From: DATFVJ01 sp963826515
Lineage (GTDB): Bacteria; Actinomycetota; Actinomycetes; Streptosporangiales; Streptosporangiaceae
DNA: 64,000 bases
Reading direction: 5' to 3'
Assembly: GCA_963826515.1 (NCBI GenBank)
Contig: CAWGXI010000010.1
Span: forward strand, 372,001 to 436,000
Shown: positions 26,532 through 35,393 of the stretch, in pieces
Layout of the letters: the number at the start of each line of letters is the position of its first letter
How positions within the stretch are numbered: position 1 is the stretch's first letter
Notes under the pieces: generated by a model
The model's database searches: none
What the model was told of the DNA's origin: nothing
The model's input: the letters and a program-made list of their open reading frames with translations, nothing else
Translations under genes and position numbers: made by a program

Positions 26532-29500
26532 TCATCGGGAGGCCTCCGCCGCCTCCGCCGCAACGGCAAGACCTGCGATGGTAACCCCGGCGAGAGCTGT
26601 GAACGCGTGCCTGGTCTGCGGGCGAAGTGATCGTGGCCCTGGCGCTTGGCCGCGCTCGGCGTCCAGCTGATCGTCCCAGGGCACGCGGACGATCGCCCGG
26701 CAACGGCCGCGGGCCACGTTCTCGGTCTGCAGCACGTCTGGCAAGCTCCGTTTGCTTACCCCGTTGATCACCGTGACCGCGTGGGCGGCAAGCTCGTTAT
26801 GGCCGTGGCTGTCCAGCCATTCATGTGTCATGGCCACTGCGCGAGGAGCGTCGGCGCTGGCCGGCGCGACAAGCACAAGCTGATCGGCGATCCGCAGCAC
26901 CCGCGCTACCGTGGCGGCAGCTGGATCGACCACCGTCAGCTCGTAACGTCCCGCGAGCAGCCCAGCAAGATGGACGTAATCGTTCTCGTCAAGCGCGCAG
27001 ATGGCCATCCGGTCCTCACCCGATGCGATCACCTCGAGCCGGGGCTCCGCGGCCGGAACGCCATATGCGGCCAGGGAACTGGCGAAACTGTCAGCGAGCA
27101 GTTCGCCGACGGTGGCGGTGGGCCGGATCCGAAGCTGACGGGTAAGCGAGCCCTCGCCCGGATTGAGATCAACCGCGGCGACAGGTTCGGCCCGCAGGCT
27201 CGCGAGCAACTGGCCGAGCATGAGCGCCGTCGCGGTCTGGCCCGCCCCGCTCGTGCAGCCAAGGACCACGATACGGCGAGGCCCCGGCAGTACCAGACGG
27301 CAGCGCGCCTTGTCCTGTTCTTCGGGATCCGCCCGGCCCGGGCCCAGACCCCCGACCACCACTTTCGCCCGCCGATGCCAACCCGGACCGCGTTCGTCCC
27401 TGGACCGATGGACCACTCGCTCGACGGACAACGGTTCGGCGGAATCGGGCGCCTTCGCGCCGGGGACCTCAGTGGCTGGACCCGGATGAGAGCGGCCAGG
27501 TGCTGGTTCAGGTGCTGGTCCCGGAGGCGCCGTGGCGGGAGCCGACACCGAAGAAGCCGACTTGGACGAGGCCAGCTTGGAGGAAGCCGGCTTGGAGGAA
27601 GCCGGCTCGGACGAGGCTGACCTGGACGAGGCTGACCTGGACGAAGCCGACCGGGAGGAAGCCGACCCGGCGGAAGCCGACCCGGCGGAAGCCGACGCCC
27701 TTGGGCTTGGAGGTGGAGGTGGTGTGGGGATCGGGGTTGGCAGGGCTGGCGTTGAAGTTGGTGGAGTTGAGGCGGTCGGTGGCGCCTGTGGAGACGGCGA
27801 GGGCTGTCGAGATGCCACGAATTGCGGTGGCCGGGCCGCCTGCGCCGACCGGGATGCCGGAGGCTGCGGCCGCGGCTGCGGCTGCGGCTGCGGCTGCGCC
27901 GACCGGGGTGACTGCGGCTGCGGCTGCCGGGATTCCGGTGGCCGCGATTGCGGCGGCGGCGTGGACGGCGACTGTGCAGACCGGAGACCGGGTGACCGCG
28001 ACTGGGGCGACGGCGCGGACCGCGAGTGTGCCGGCTGGGGACCCATGGACGGTGGCTGCGCAGGCGGCGACTCTGCTGGCTGCGACGCTGACCGCCGCTG
28101 TTGTGTCAACGGGGCACGTGCAGACCAAGCCGAGAGAGGCGCCGCCGAGGGCTCTGCGGCCGGCCATGCCGACCGGGCCGACGCAGACGGCGCCTGTGCT
28201 GGCGAAGGCCCGGACGGCGAAGGCCCGGACAGCGAAGGCCCGGACAGCGAAGGCTGTGACGGCGAAGCTGGCTGGGCCGGCGGGGCCTGCGCCGTCGGCG
28301 CCTCCGCCATGGGCGGCTCCGCCATCGGTGGCTGTGCCATTGGTGGCTGTGCCATTGGTGGCTGTGCCATTGGTGGCTGTGCCATTGGTGGCGTGGGAGC
28401 CTGTGGTGACGGCTGCTGCGGCGATTGTGACTTCGCAGTCTCTGGGTCTCGTGGCAGCGCGTGTGCTGTGGGCGGCGGCACCGAAGCCCGCGACCCAGCG
28501 GGAGGTGGAACGACGTCGTGCGCGGCGCCCTGACCGGCGTGCCTGGGAACTCGTCGGCCGCCAGGACCGCCCGGCTGGCGCGGCTCGGCATGCGGTTCGG
28601 TGCCCGGCAGCAACGATTCCGCGTGGGGCTGAGTTGCCCTTTGAGTCTCTTGTGACTGTTGTGCCGCGTTTGGTGCTGGCTTTGCCGCGGGAAGTGGCCA
28701 CTTCGCCACAAATGGTGACTGGGCAGGTAGCGATGGCCGGTGCGAATCCGGCGGGCCCGGTGGCTGATGTGCCTGTCCCAACCAGACCCCGGCCTGCCCG
28801 CAGCCGCCGACTTCACCTGGGCGGCCACGCTCGCCGAGCGTGGCGCGCGGGTGAGTGACTTCGTCCACTTGGTCGGAGTGGGCGACCTCGAGCGGAGCGC
28901 TGCGGCCAGGGTGCGACCGTCCGTGCCTAGGGAACTGCGCAGCAGGGAACTGTGCGGCAGGCGGCTGTGCCGCAGGCGGCTGTGCCGCGGGCGGCTGTGC
29001 CGCGGGCGGCTGCGCCGCAGGCGGCTGCGCCGCAGGCGCCTGCGCCGCAGGCGCCTGTGCCGCGGGCGGCTGTGCCGCGGCACAGCCGCCCGCGCTGCCG
29101 GTCGCTGGCGGGTGCCCAGCGGCAGGCGCATGCGCTGTTGCCGCAGGGCGCCAAGCAGTCGCACCTCCGAGGAGCGACGCCGTGCCTGCGCGCCGGGCCG
29201 CCGCGCGCACCCATGCCGGCCGCGGGTTGTCCTGGTCACCTCCTGAACGCCGGGCACCGCCGTTCTGATCAAGTCCCCGCACATCTGGGTGATCCGCTAC
29301 CGTTCGCGCCACGGCGCCCGTCACGCCGCCTGCGCCTGCGCCCGCGCCCGCTCCCGCGGTGGGACGTTCGTCTCCCATCGATGTGCGGCCCTGGCCACTC
29401 ACCGCTGGTTGCGGTGGAGCGCCCGCCACACCGCCTGGAGTGCTCGCCGCCGGGCCGGCCGCGCCGCGGCCCACCGGGTTGCCTGCCGCGCCTGTCCCAC

Positions 29501-31208
29501 AACCCGCGGCGTTGGCTGCCCCCGTCCATGCGGCAGTGCCCGTCGCGCTGGCCGACGCGGTTCCCGCACCACCTGCAGCGTTGACTGCCGCACCGCCAGC
29601 GGGACGGTCCGCCGCGCCGCCTGCGGCAATGCCCGTCGTGCTGCTTAGCGCGGCGCCTGCAGGGTCGCTTGCCGCAGGGCCTGCGGCGTTCGCCGCCTGC
29701 CCGGATGCGGAGCCGCGACTCGCCAGCCCCCCTGGCGCACTACCTGCGGCATCGCTGGCCGCACGGCCCGCAGCATTGGTTACCGGACCGGCCCCGGCGC
29801 CACGACTCGCCAGCCCCCCTGGCGCACTACCTGCGGCATCGCTGGACCGACGGCGCGCAGCATTGGTTACCGGACCGGCCCCGGCGCCGCGGCTCGCCGG
29901 CCCCCCTGGCGCGCCGCCCTCGGCATTACTGGATCCACGGCCCGCAGCATTGGCCGCCGGACCGGCCCCGGCGCCGCGGCTCGACGGCCCCCCTGGCGCT
30001 CCGCCCTCGGCATTGCTGGACGCACGGCCTGCGGCATTGCTGGACGCACGGCCTGCGGCGTTGGCCGGCTGACCGGCCGCGGCGCCGCGACTCGACGACG
30101 CGGCTGGCGCGCCGCCTGCATTACTGGACGCACCGCCCGGGGGTGCGCCCGGGGCTCTGCTCGCCGCGCTCGCCGCAGCCCCGCCCAACGCCCTCGCTGC
30201 GGCGCCTCGTCCGTACACGGGGGCCGCTTCTGCGCGTTTCCTGGCGCTCACCTCGGCGCCCGCACCGGCCTCGGCGCCTGCACTGGCCCGGGCAGCCACG
30301 CGTGCCCCACGGATCGCGCCTGTCCCGTCGGGCGCACCTGTCCTGGCAGGGTTTGAGGGGCCACTGCAAGAGGGGCCACCGCTCGGGGGGCCGCCGCTCG
30401 GGGGGCCACCGCTCGGGGGGCCACCGCTCGGGGGGCCACCGCTCGAGAGGCCGCCGCTAGCGGTCCTACCGGCAGTCCGAGCACCCAGGCCAGGAGCGGC
30501 GGCCCCGCTGGCACTGGCTCCATGATCACTGACTTCACGAGTACCCGCGGCACCAGTGGCTCCCGCATCAGTGGCTCCCGCACGAGCGGCTCGCCGACGA
30601 GCAGCAGCAGGCAATGCTCTGCGGGCCGACCTCGATCGCCACGGCGGCTCCCGCCGCTCTCCGACTCCACGATCGGCGCTCGTGACCGCGACGCTCCCCA
30701 CCCCAGCCGCGGCAGCGACCTTTCCCTGCTGCGACTTTCCCTGCTGCGACGTCAGTGCCTCCGACGTCAGTGCCTCCGACATCAGTGCCTGCGACGTCAG
30801 TGCCTGCGACGTCAGTACCTGCGACGTCGGAGGCACTGATTGCGCACGGCGCCATACGCGCCCCACAATCAGGATCTGTTCCGCCTCTTCGGCTGGAATC
30901 AGCCGGCACCATATGCGCGGCTCGGCCAAATAGCGGACCTGCGAGGTGAGCAACTCGGGCAACCGCTTGTTCTCAAGTACGGGCCTGGTGGCGAGCCACG
31001 TCGCCACGGCTGGCGGCAAAATGTAGAGCCAGAACAAGCGGTGATCGAACGGCAGGCCAACCAATGTGAGCGCCACGACATACGGCACTGTGATGGCCAC
31101 GAACACCACAATCTGGCCAATCGGCAGCGGGACCGGCAGACGAAAATCGTAGATCTTGTAGAGCCGTTTCTCGATGCGCCAGATGTTCGTGTACGTGGGG
31201 AGATCCAC
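26532..31208 (-). CDS. TcpE-like membrane domain fused to a MinD/ParA-like ATPase by a giant repetitive linker
   Basis: 1558 residues from GTG 31208 (ribosome site AAGGAG). Residues 1-125 (MDLPTYTNIWRIEKRLYKIY, two hydrophobic spans, then LTSQVRYLAEPRIWCRL) resemble TcpE/PrgI-type proteins. Residues about 125-1290 are low complexity: Ala/Gly/Ser/Pro/Gln with short repeats (TSQAL, SGGPP, AAQPP, PPMAQ, SASSR). Residues 1310-1558 form a MinD/ParA-like ATPase (VVLGCTSGAGQTATALMLG, VAAVDLNPGEGS, LTVVDPA). The conserved Walker A lysine is Gln here (GAGQTA rather than GxGKT), so ATP hydrolysis may be lost. Fusion of these two modules is unusual. The reading frame stays open over 4.7 kb despite the repeats, which argues for selection. 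Confidence 0.8.
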   Translation of the reverse strand: MDLPTYTNIWRIEKRLYKIYDFRLPVPLPIGQIVVFVAITVPYVVALTLVGLPFDHRLFWLYILPPAVATWLATRPVLENKRLPELLTSQVRYLAEPRIWCRLIPAEEAEQILIVGRVWRRAQSVPPTSQVLTSQALTSQALMSEALTSEALTSQQGKSQQGKVAAAAGVGSVAVTSADRGVGERREPPWRSRSARRALPAAARRRAARAGATDAGATGAAGTREVSDHGASASGAAAPGLGARTAGRTASGGLSSGGPPSGGPPSGGPPSGGPPSGGPSCSGPSNPARTGAPDGTGAIRGARVAARASAGAEAGAGAEVSARKRAEAAPVYGRGAAARALGGAAASAASRAPGAPPGGASSNAGGAPAASSSRGAAAGQPANAAGRASSNAAGRASSNAEGGAPGGPSSRGAGAGPAANAAGRGSSNAEGGAPGGPASRGAGAGPVTNAARRRSSDAAGSAPGGLASRGAGAGPVTNAAGRAASDAAGSAPGGLASRGSASGQAANAAGPAASDPAGAALSSTTGIAAGGAADRPAGGAAVNAAGGAGTASASATGTAAWTGAANAAGCGTGAAGNPVGRGAAGPAASTPGGVAGAPPQPAVSGQGRTSMGDERPTAGAGAGAGAGGVTGAVARTVADHPDVRGLDQNGGARRSGGDQDNPRPAWVRAAARRAGTASLLGGATAWRPAATAHAPAAGHPPATGSAGGCAAAQPPAAQAPAAQAPAAQPPAAQPPAAQPPAAQPPAAQPPAAQFPAAQFPRHGRSHPGRSAPLEVAHSDQVDEVTHPRATLGERGRPGEVGGCGQAGVWLGQAHQPPGPPDSHRPSLPAQSPFVAKWPLPAAKPAPNAAQQSQETQRATQPHAESLLPGTEPHAEPRQPGGPGGRRVPRHAGQGAAHDVVPPPAGSRASVPPPTAHALPRDPETAKSQSPQQPSPQAPTPPMAQPPMAQPPMAQPPMAQPPMAEPPMAEAPTAQAPPAQPASPSQPSLSGPSLSGPSPSGPSPAQAPSASARSAWPAAEPSAAPLSAWSARAPLTQQRRSASQPAESPPAQPPSMGPQPAHSRSAPSPQSRSPGLRSAQSPSTPPPQSRPPESRQPQPQSPRSAQPQPQPQPRPQPPASRSAQAARPPQFVASRQPSPSPQAPPTASTPPTSTPALPTPIPTPPPPPSPRASASAGSASAGSASSRSASSRSASSRSASSEPASSKPASSKLASSKSASSVSAPATAPPGPAPEPAPGRSHPGPATEVPGAKAPDSAEPLSVERVVHRSRDERGPGWHRRAKVVVGGLGPGRADPEEQDKARCRLVLPGPRRIVVLGCTSGAGQTATALMLGQLLASLRAEPVAAVDLNPGEGSLTRQLRIRPTATVGELLADSFASSLAAYGVPAAEPRLEVIASGEDRMAICALDENDYVHLAGLLAGRYELTVVDPAAATVARVLRIADQLVLVAPASADAPRAVAMTHEWLDSHGHNELAAHAVTVINGVSKRSLPDVLQTENVARGRCRAIVRVPWDDQLDAERGQAPGPRSLRPQTRHAFTALAGVTIAGLAVAAEAAEASR
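27540..30830. repeat. Cluster of short in-frame tandem repeats in the fusion gene
   Basis: Several 15-bp arrays sit in the linker: for example GCCATTGGTGGCTGT at about 28335-28390, GCCGCGGGCGGCTGT around 28975-29080, GGGGGGCCACCGCTC at about 30380-30440, and GACGTCAGTGCCT units at about 30750-30830. Periods are multiples of three, so copy number can change without breaking the frame. Confidence 0.85.
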
Positions 31209-31241
31209 GCGGGTGCTCTCCTTCCGCCGGTGCGGGCGACC

Positions 31242-31511
31242 TTAGTGGACGCCGAGTGCGTTGGCGATGCCGGTGGCGAGTGTCTGCACGATGCTCGGCG
31301 TATAGAAGATGACAGCGATCCCTATTGCGAGGACGAGGAACTGGACGAACCTGGTGATCTCCCTGGTGAACAGGAAGAAGAGCGCGACGATCCCGACGAT
31401 CCCGAGGAACAACGGGCCAAATAGCTGCTGAAGGTAAGTCACGAGGCCCTGCGAGTTGAGCGCTGCCGCCAGCGGAGGCGCCGTGACGATTTGGGGCAAC
31501 AACAACAACAT
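31242..31511 (-). CDS. TcpD-like small membrane protein
   Basis: 89 residues with two hydrophobic helices (LFLGIVGIVALFFLF and FVQFLVLAIGIAVIFY) and a short hydrophobic N-terminus. Size, topology and position between the TcpC-like and TcpE-like genes match TcpD-type components of Gram-positive conjugation systems. ATG 31511 is preceded by GGAAAGAG; a TTG one codon earlier is also possible. Confidence 0.72.
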   Translation of the reverse strand: MLLLLPQIVTAPPLAAALNSQGLVTYLQQLFGPLFLGIVGIVALFFLFTREITRFVQFLVLAIGIAVIFYTPSIVQTLATGIANALGVH

Positions 31512-31596
31512 CAACTTACTCTTTCCGTGACAAGTGAGACTTCCGGGGACATGCAGGTACCGGCCATCAGCCGGTCCCTGGCTGCGCGTCTGCCCA

Positions 31597-32583
31597 TCAC
31601 GTTTGACCCGGTTGCTGGGTCGAGCCCGTGATGGTTTCGACGGACCAAGTTCCGCTCTGGTATATCCACGTCATCTCGTAGGTCACGTCAAGCGTGGCCG
31701 GCGCGGTTCCCCCCTGACTCGGAAGCTGCCAGCGGACGGTAAGGGCAATGTCCCGCTTCGAGCCTCCCTGCGGGACCGTCAAACTCTGGATCGAGTTATA
31801 GCTCACCACACCGCCGAGCCCGGAAATTGAGTAACCCGGGGTGATGTACCGGCCGAGTGTCGCCGTGTCACTTGACGCATACGCCTGGAGGAACGAAGGA
31901 AGGAAGCTCTCGAATTCGTTCTGCGTCGTCAGGTCCGAGCTGCCGCCTGCCGGCGGCGACGGCGGGTCCACCCTGGCGGGCGGCGGGAGCAGCGCCGGTT
32001 CGCCGGAGACTACCATTCCGCCCGATGCCGCATAGATCGGCACGGAGAACTGCATTAGCTGGCCATTCACCGTTACGAGCAACTTCACCAGGGCGTTATC
32101 CGCGTCTTGCACCGTTATGCCTGCGACCTGTTCTGACCCCAACTGCATATGCCCGGTGCCGTTCCAGCCGAACTGCTGCCCGGCGCCTGACGGGATGAAC
32201 GCAGCGAGCTGCTGTGCTCGCTGCGAGGCGTGCGCCTGATCAAAATTCAAGTAGACCTGCCCGAACTGCAGGGCAAAGGCCTCAGCCATGTTAGCAGGGA
32301 AACGGCTCGCCGGAGTCGGCTGCTGCCCTGATGTGCTCGCCCGGCCCGGCGCCTGGGTCACCCGTACGAAGATCGCGCGCACGCCATTGACAGCGACGAC
32401 GATCAATACCGCCCAAAGAATCGCGCGCCCAACCCAAACTCCCCAGCGCCCGCCCGCACCACGCCAGCCCGCCGACCCGCCAGGCGCCTCACTGGCCGCA
32501 CCGTCAGGCGCCGCCGTCGCCGTCGTCCCGCCGCCGTGCACAGCCGGCTGCGGACCGCGTTCGAGGGTCGACCTGCGAGCCAT
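31597..32583 (-). CDS. TcpC-family conjugation protein
   Basis: Bitopic membrane protein of the transfer channel, structurally related to VirB8. 328 residues from ATG 32583, which follows GGAGG at ideal spacing. A low-complexity cytoplasmic N-terminus is followed by one span (VWVGRAILWAVLIVVAVNGV, about 45-64), then two NTF2-like domains: about 85-215 (AFALQFGQVYLNFDQAHASQ...) and 235-325 (NEFESFLPSFLQAYASSD...DVTYEMTWIYQSG). First gene of the seven-gene operon. Confidence 0.85.
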   Translation of the reverse strand: MARRSTLERGPQPAVHGGGTTATAAPDGAASEAPGGSAGWRGAGGRWGVWVGRAILWAVLIVVAVNGVRAIFVRVTQAPGRASTSGQQPTPASRFPANMAEAFALQFGQVYLNFDQAHASQRAQQLAAFIPSGAGQQFGWNGTGHMQLGSEQVAGITVQDADNALVKLLVTVNGQLMQFSVPIYAASGGMVVSGEPALLPPPARVDPPSPPAGGSSDLTTQNEFESFLPSFLQAYASSDTATLGRYITPGYSISGLGGVVSYNSIQSLTVPQGGSKRDIALTVRWQLPSQGGTAPATLDVTYEMTWIYQSGTWSVETITGSTQQPGQT

Positions 32584-32628
32584 CGCACCTCCGAGTCGTA
32601 CCATAAGATCCCGGGCGCAGCCGTTAAC

Positions 32629-32648
32629 GGCACGATGTCAATCGTGCC
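32629..32648. promoter_or_regulatory. Inverted repeat GGCACGAT-GTCA-ATCGTGCC upstream of the tcpC-like gene
   Basis: A perfect 8-bp inverted repeat with a 4-bp spacer lies 45 bp upstream of the tcpC-like start. On the minus strand it contains TTGACA, so a repressor bound here could block a -35 site. A well-placed -10 was not found, so the promoter assignment is tentative. Confidence 0.45.
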
Positions 32649-32811
32649 GGTCCTGGCCCATTGTGAGGCATAAGACCCCACAGTAGTGGACACCCAATCT
32701 TCCAGCGACCCCCCATTCTTCCAGCCACCCCCCCGTCTCCCTGCTAGCGGGAAGGCCACTGGTTCGTTTCTAGTGACTCCATAGGGTAATTCTGGGCAGA
32801 AGTATCACTGC

Positions 32812-33903
32812 TCAAACGTTGAACCGGAACTCCACAACGTCACCATCTTGCATCACGTAGTCCTTACCCTCGACGCGGACCTTGCCCACTGAGCGCGCTG
32901 CCGCGAGCGAACCCGCGGTCATCAGGTCGTCATACGAAACAACTTCGGCCTTAATGAAACCGCGTTGGAAATCGGTATGGATCACGCCAGCGGCCTCCGG
33001 TGCCGTCGCCCCGGCCCTGATCGTCCAGGCTCGCGCCTCCTTCGGTCCCGCGGTCAGGAAGGTCTGCAGCCCGAGCGCGGCGAAGCCCGCCCGGGCCAGC
33101 TGCGCGAGCCCGGGCTCGTCCTGGCCGATCTCGGCGAGCAGTTCGGCCGCGTCCTCGTCGGGAAGCTCGGTGAGCTCGGCCTCCGTCCGCGCATCCAGAA
33201 AGACAGCAGGCGATGGCGCGACGAGACCGGTCAGGCGCTGCCGCAGGCCGCCGTCCGCTAGCTCGGCGTCGTCTAGGTTGAAAACATAAAGAAACGGCTT
33301 GGCGGACAGCAAATGAAGGTCACCGAGGTCGGCGAGGCAGATCCGGCCTACCGCCGCCTCAGCGTGCAGCGGCTGGCCGGCGTCGAGTATCTCCGCAGCC
33401 CGGGCCGCGGCCTCCGCCACGCGCAGCCGTTGCGGATCTTTATGGGTTCTCGCTTCTTTGGCGAGACGCGGGATGACCTTTTCCAGGGTCTGCAGGTCGG
33501 CGAGCATCAGCTCGGTATTGACCGTCTCGATATCGCGCTCCGGGCGGACCTCACCATCAACGTGGGTAACATCCGCGTCAGTAAAGACGCGGACCACCTG
33601 GCAGATCGCGTCGGTCTCGCGGATGTGCGCGAGAAACTGATTGCCCAGGCCCTGGCCCTGCGACGCGCCGCGGACCAGTCCCGCGATGTCCACGAAGCGC
33701 ACGGTCGCGGGCATGATCCTGGCCGAGTTGTACAAACGTGCGAGCCCGGCGAGCCGGAAGTCAGGCACTCCCACCACCCCGACATTCGGCTCGATGGTCG
33801 CGAAAGGATAGTTGGAGGCGAGAGCCCCCGCCCTCGTCAACGCGTTGAAAAGGGTTGATTTGCCCACGTTGGGCAGGCCGGTGATCCCGATCGACAAGCT
33901 CAC
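32812..33903 (-). CDS. ychF: Redox-regulated ATPase YchF
   Basis: Obg-family P-loop protein that prefers ATP and binds ribosomes, implicated in stress responses. 363 residues from GTG 33903 (SLSIGITGLPNVGKSTLFNAL). G1 is GLPNVGKS, G3 DIAGLVRGAS, and the C-terminal TGS domain ends TDFQRGFIKAEVVSYDDLM...GKDYVMQDGDVVEFRFNV, as expected. Length is exactly that of the family. It faces away from rmuC; orthologues lie in the same block as ispH and xseAB in mycobacteria. Confidence 0.96.
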   Translation of the reverse strand: MSLSIGITGLPNVGKSTLFNALTRAGALASNYPFATIEPNVGVVGVPDFRLAGLARLYNSARIMPATVRFVDIAGLVRGASQGQGLGNQFLAHIRETDAICQVVRVFTDADVTHVDGEVRPERDIETVNTELMLADLQTLEKVIPRLAKEARTHKDPQRLRVAEAAARAAEILDAGQPLHAEAAVGRICLADLGDLHLLSAKPFLYVFNLDDAELADGGLRQRLTGLVAPSPAVFLDARTEAELTELPDEDAAELLAEIGQDEPGLAQLARAGFAALGLQTFLTAGPKEARAWTIRAGATAPEAAGVIHTDFQRGFIKAEVVSYDDLMTAGSLAAARSVGKVRVEGKDYVMQDGDVVEFRFNV

Positions 33904-34002
33904 TCGCGGGAGTCTACGAATCGTTAACGCGCTAGACGAATCCGCGTCGGCCTGGCGTGTCAGGCCACGCCCTGTCGGTGCGGGCTGCCACCATTGCGAA
34001 AC

Positions 34003-35337
34003 ATGGACGCGATCTCGCTGTTTGCCTGCCTCGTGCTCGGCGCTCTCGCCGGAGCGGCGGCCGGCTTCCTTATCGCGCGCGCCGGGCAGGCCGCAGAGGT
34101 AGCCAGCCTCCGCGCCCAGTTGCGGGCCGCGGAGGAGAAGACAAGCCTGGTCGAGCGCGCGGCGCAGGAGAAAGCCGAGCTCGTCGAGGGTCAGCTTGCC
34201 GAGCGCATCCGCGCGCTTTCCTGCGAGGCACTTGACGCCAACAGCCGGCAGTTCCTCGATCTGGCCGAAGTACGGATGCAGGCATTTGGCGTCAAAGCGA
34301 CAAGCGAACTCGACAGCAGGCGCGCCGCGGTCGAGCACCTGGTCGGCCCGCTGAAGGAGACCCTCGCCAGGGTCGAGACGCAGCTGCGTGAATCTGATGC
34401 GGCACGCCGCGCCTCGCACGCCGAGCTTGCCAAGCACGTCGAATTCGCCCGGGCAAGTTCGGACCAGCTGCGCGAGCAGACCCAGGCCCTGGTGACCGCG
34501 CTGCGCCGGCCGGAGGCGCGGGGACGCTGGGGCGAAATGCAGCTTCGCCGGGTAGTGGAGCTCGCCGGCATGTCCGCCCGTTGCGACTTCGACGAGCAGG
34601 TCGGCGTCACTACCGCGGATGGCACGCAGCGACCTGACCTCGTCATCCGCCTCGCTGGCGGCAAGAACATCGTGGTGGACTCCAAGGTCTCGCTCGCCGC
34701 GTACCTGGAGGCAGCCGAGGCCAGGGACCCCAGCGTGCGGGAAGCGAGGCTCGGCGCGCACGCGCGTCATCTGAAGGAGCACGTGGACAGGCTCGCGGCC
34801 AAGGCGTATTGGGCCTCCGTCAGCCCTGCGCCAGAGTTCGTCGTACTGTTCATCCCCGGCGAGGCGTTCCTCGCTCCCGCACTTGAGCGCGATCCCGGCC
34901 TGCTTGAGCATGCGATGGCCAAGAGAGTGCACATCGCGACGCCGACCACGTTGGTGACCATGCTGCGCACCGCCCACTACGCCTGGCAGCAGGCGGCGCT
35001 TTCTGAGAACGCCCGCGCCGTGTTCGACCTAGGCAGGGAACTCTACGAGCGCATCGGCGGCATGGGCAGGCACGTAGACAGGCTCGGCAGGGCCCTTACC
35101 AATGCGGTCTCCACCTACAACCAGGCCATCGGCTCGCTAGAAAGCCGGGTACTCGTGAGCGCCCGCAAGCTGAACCAACTCGGCCTGGTGGAGGCGCAGC
35201 TCGAGCCGCCGCAGCCGGTCGAGGAGACCACGCGGGCGATCTCCGCACCCGAACTTGTCACGGAATCAGGCCCGGAACTCGTCACGGAGGCGCCCGCGGT
35301 ACTCGCCTCATCATGGCGCGCAGGCGCGGCTGGGTGA
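34003..35337 (+). CDS. rmuC: DNA recombination protein RmuC
   Basis: 444 residues from ATG 34003. An N-terminal membrane helix (LFACLVLGALAGAAAGFLIA) precedes a long coiled coil (about 25-170), then the PD-(D/E)XK-like RmuC core: GRWGEMQLRRVVELAGM, DLVIRLAGGKNIVVDSKVSLAAYL, and VVLFIPGEAFLAPAL. RmuC limits inversions at short inverted repeats in E. coli, which may matter in this repeat-rich genome (inference). The C-terminal tail has a small PELVTE duplication. Confidence 0.93.
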   Translation: MDAISLFACLVLGALAGAAAGFLIARAGQAAEVASLRAQLRAAEEKTSLVERAAQEKAELVEGQLAERIRALSCEALDANSRQFLDLAEVRMQAFGVKATSELDSRRAAVEHLVGPLKETLARVETQLRESDAARRASHAELAKHVEFARASSDQLREQTQALVTALRRPEARGRWGEMQLRRVVELAGMSARCDFDEQVGVTTADGTQRPDLVIRLAGGKNIVVDSKVSLAAYLEAAEARDPSVREARLGAHARHLKEHVDRLAAKAYWASVSPAPEFVVLFIPGEAFLAPALERDPGLLEHAMAKRVHIATPTTLVTMLRTAHYAWQQAALSENARAVFDLGRELYERIGGMGRHVDRLGRALTNAVSTYNQAIGSLESRVLVSARKLNQLGLVEAQLEPPQPVEETTRAISAPELVTESGPELVTEAPAVLASSWRAGAAG

Positions 35338-35393
35338 GGGGCGGCACGCGGCAGATGACCTGCCGCGGTGACATCCGCGGCGGCATCTGAGGC

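Noticed and set aside
27508..30460. Long plus-strand ORFs opposite the TcpE-ATPase fusion
   Set aside because: They mirror the repetitive GC-rich linker on the other strand, have no domains, and lack ribosome sites; the minus-strand frame has conserved ends.
32812..34977. YchF as a 721-residue protein
   Set aside because: The upstream extension is the antisense of rmuC; the GTG at 33903 gives the exact family length.
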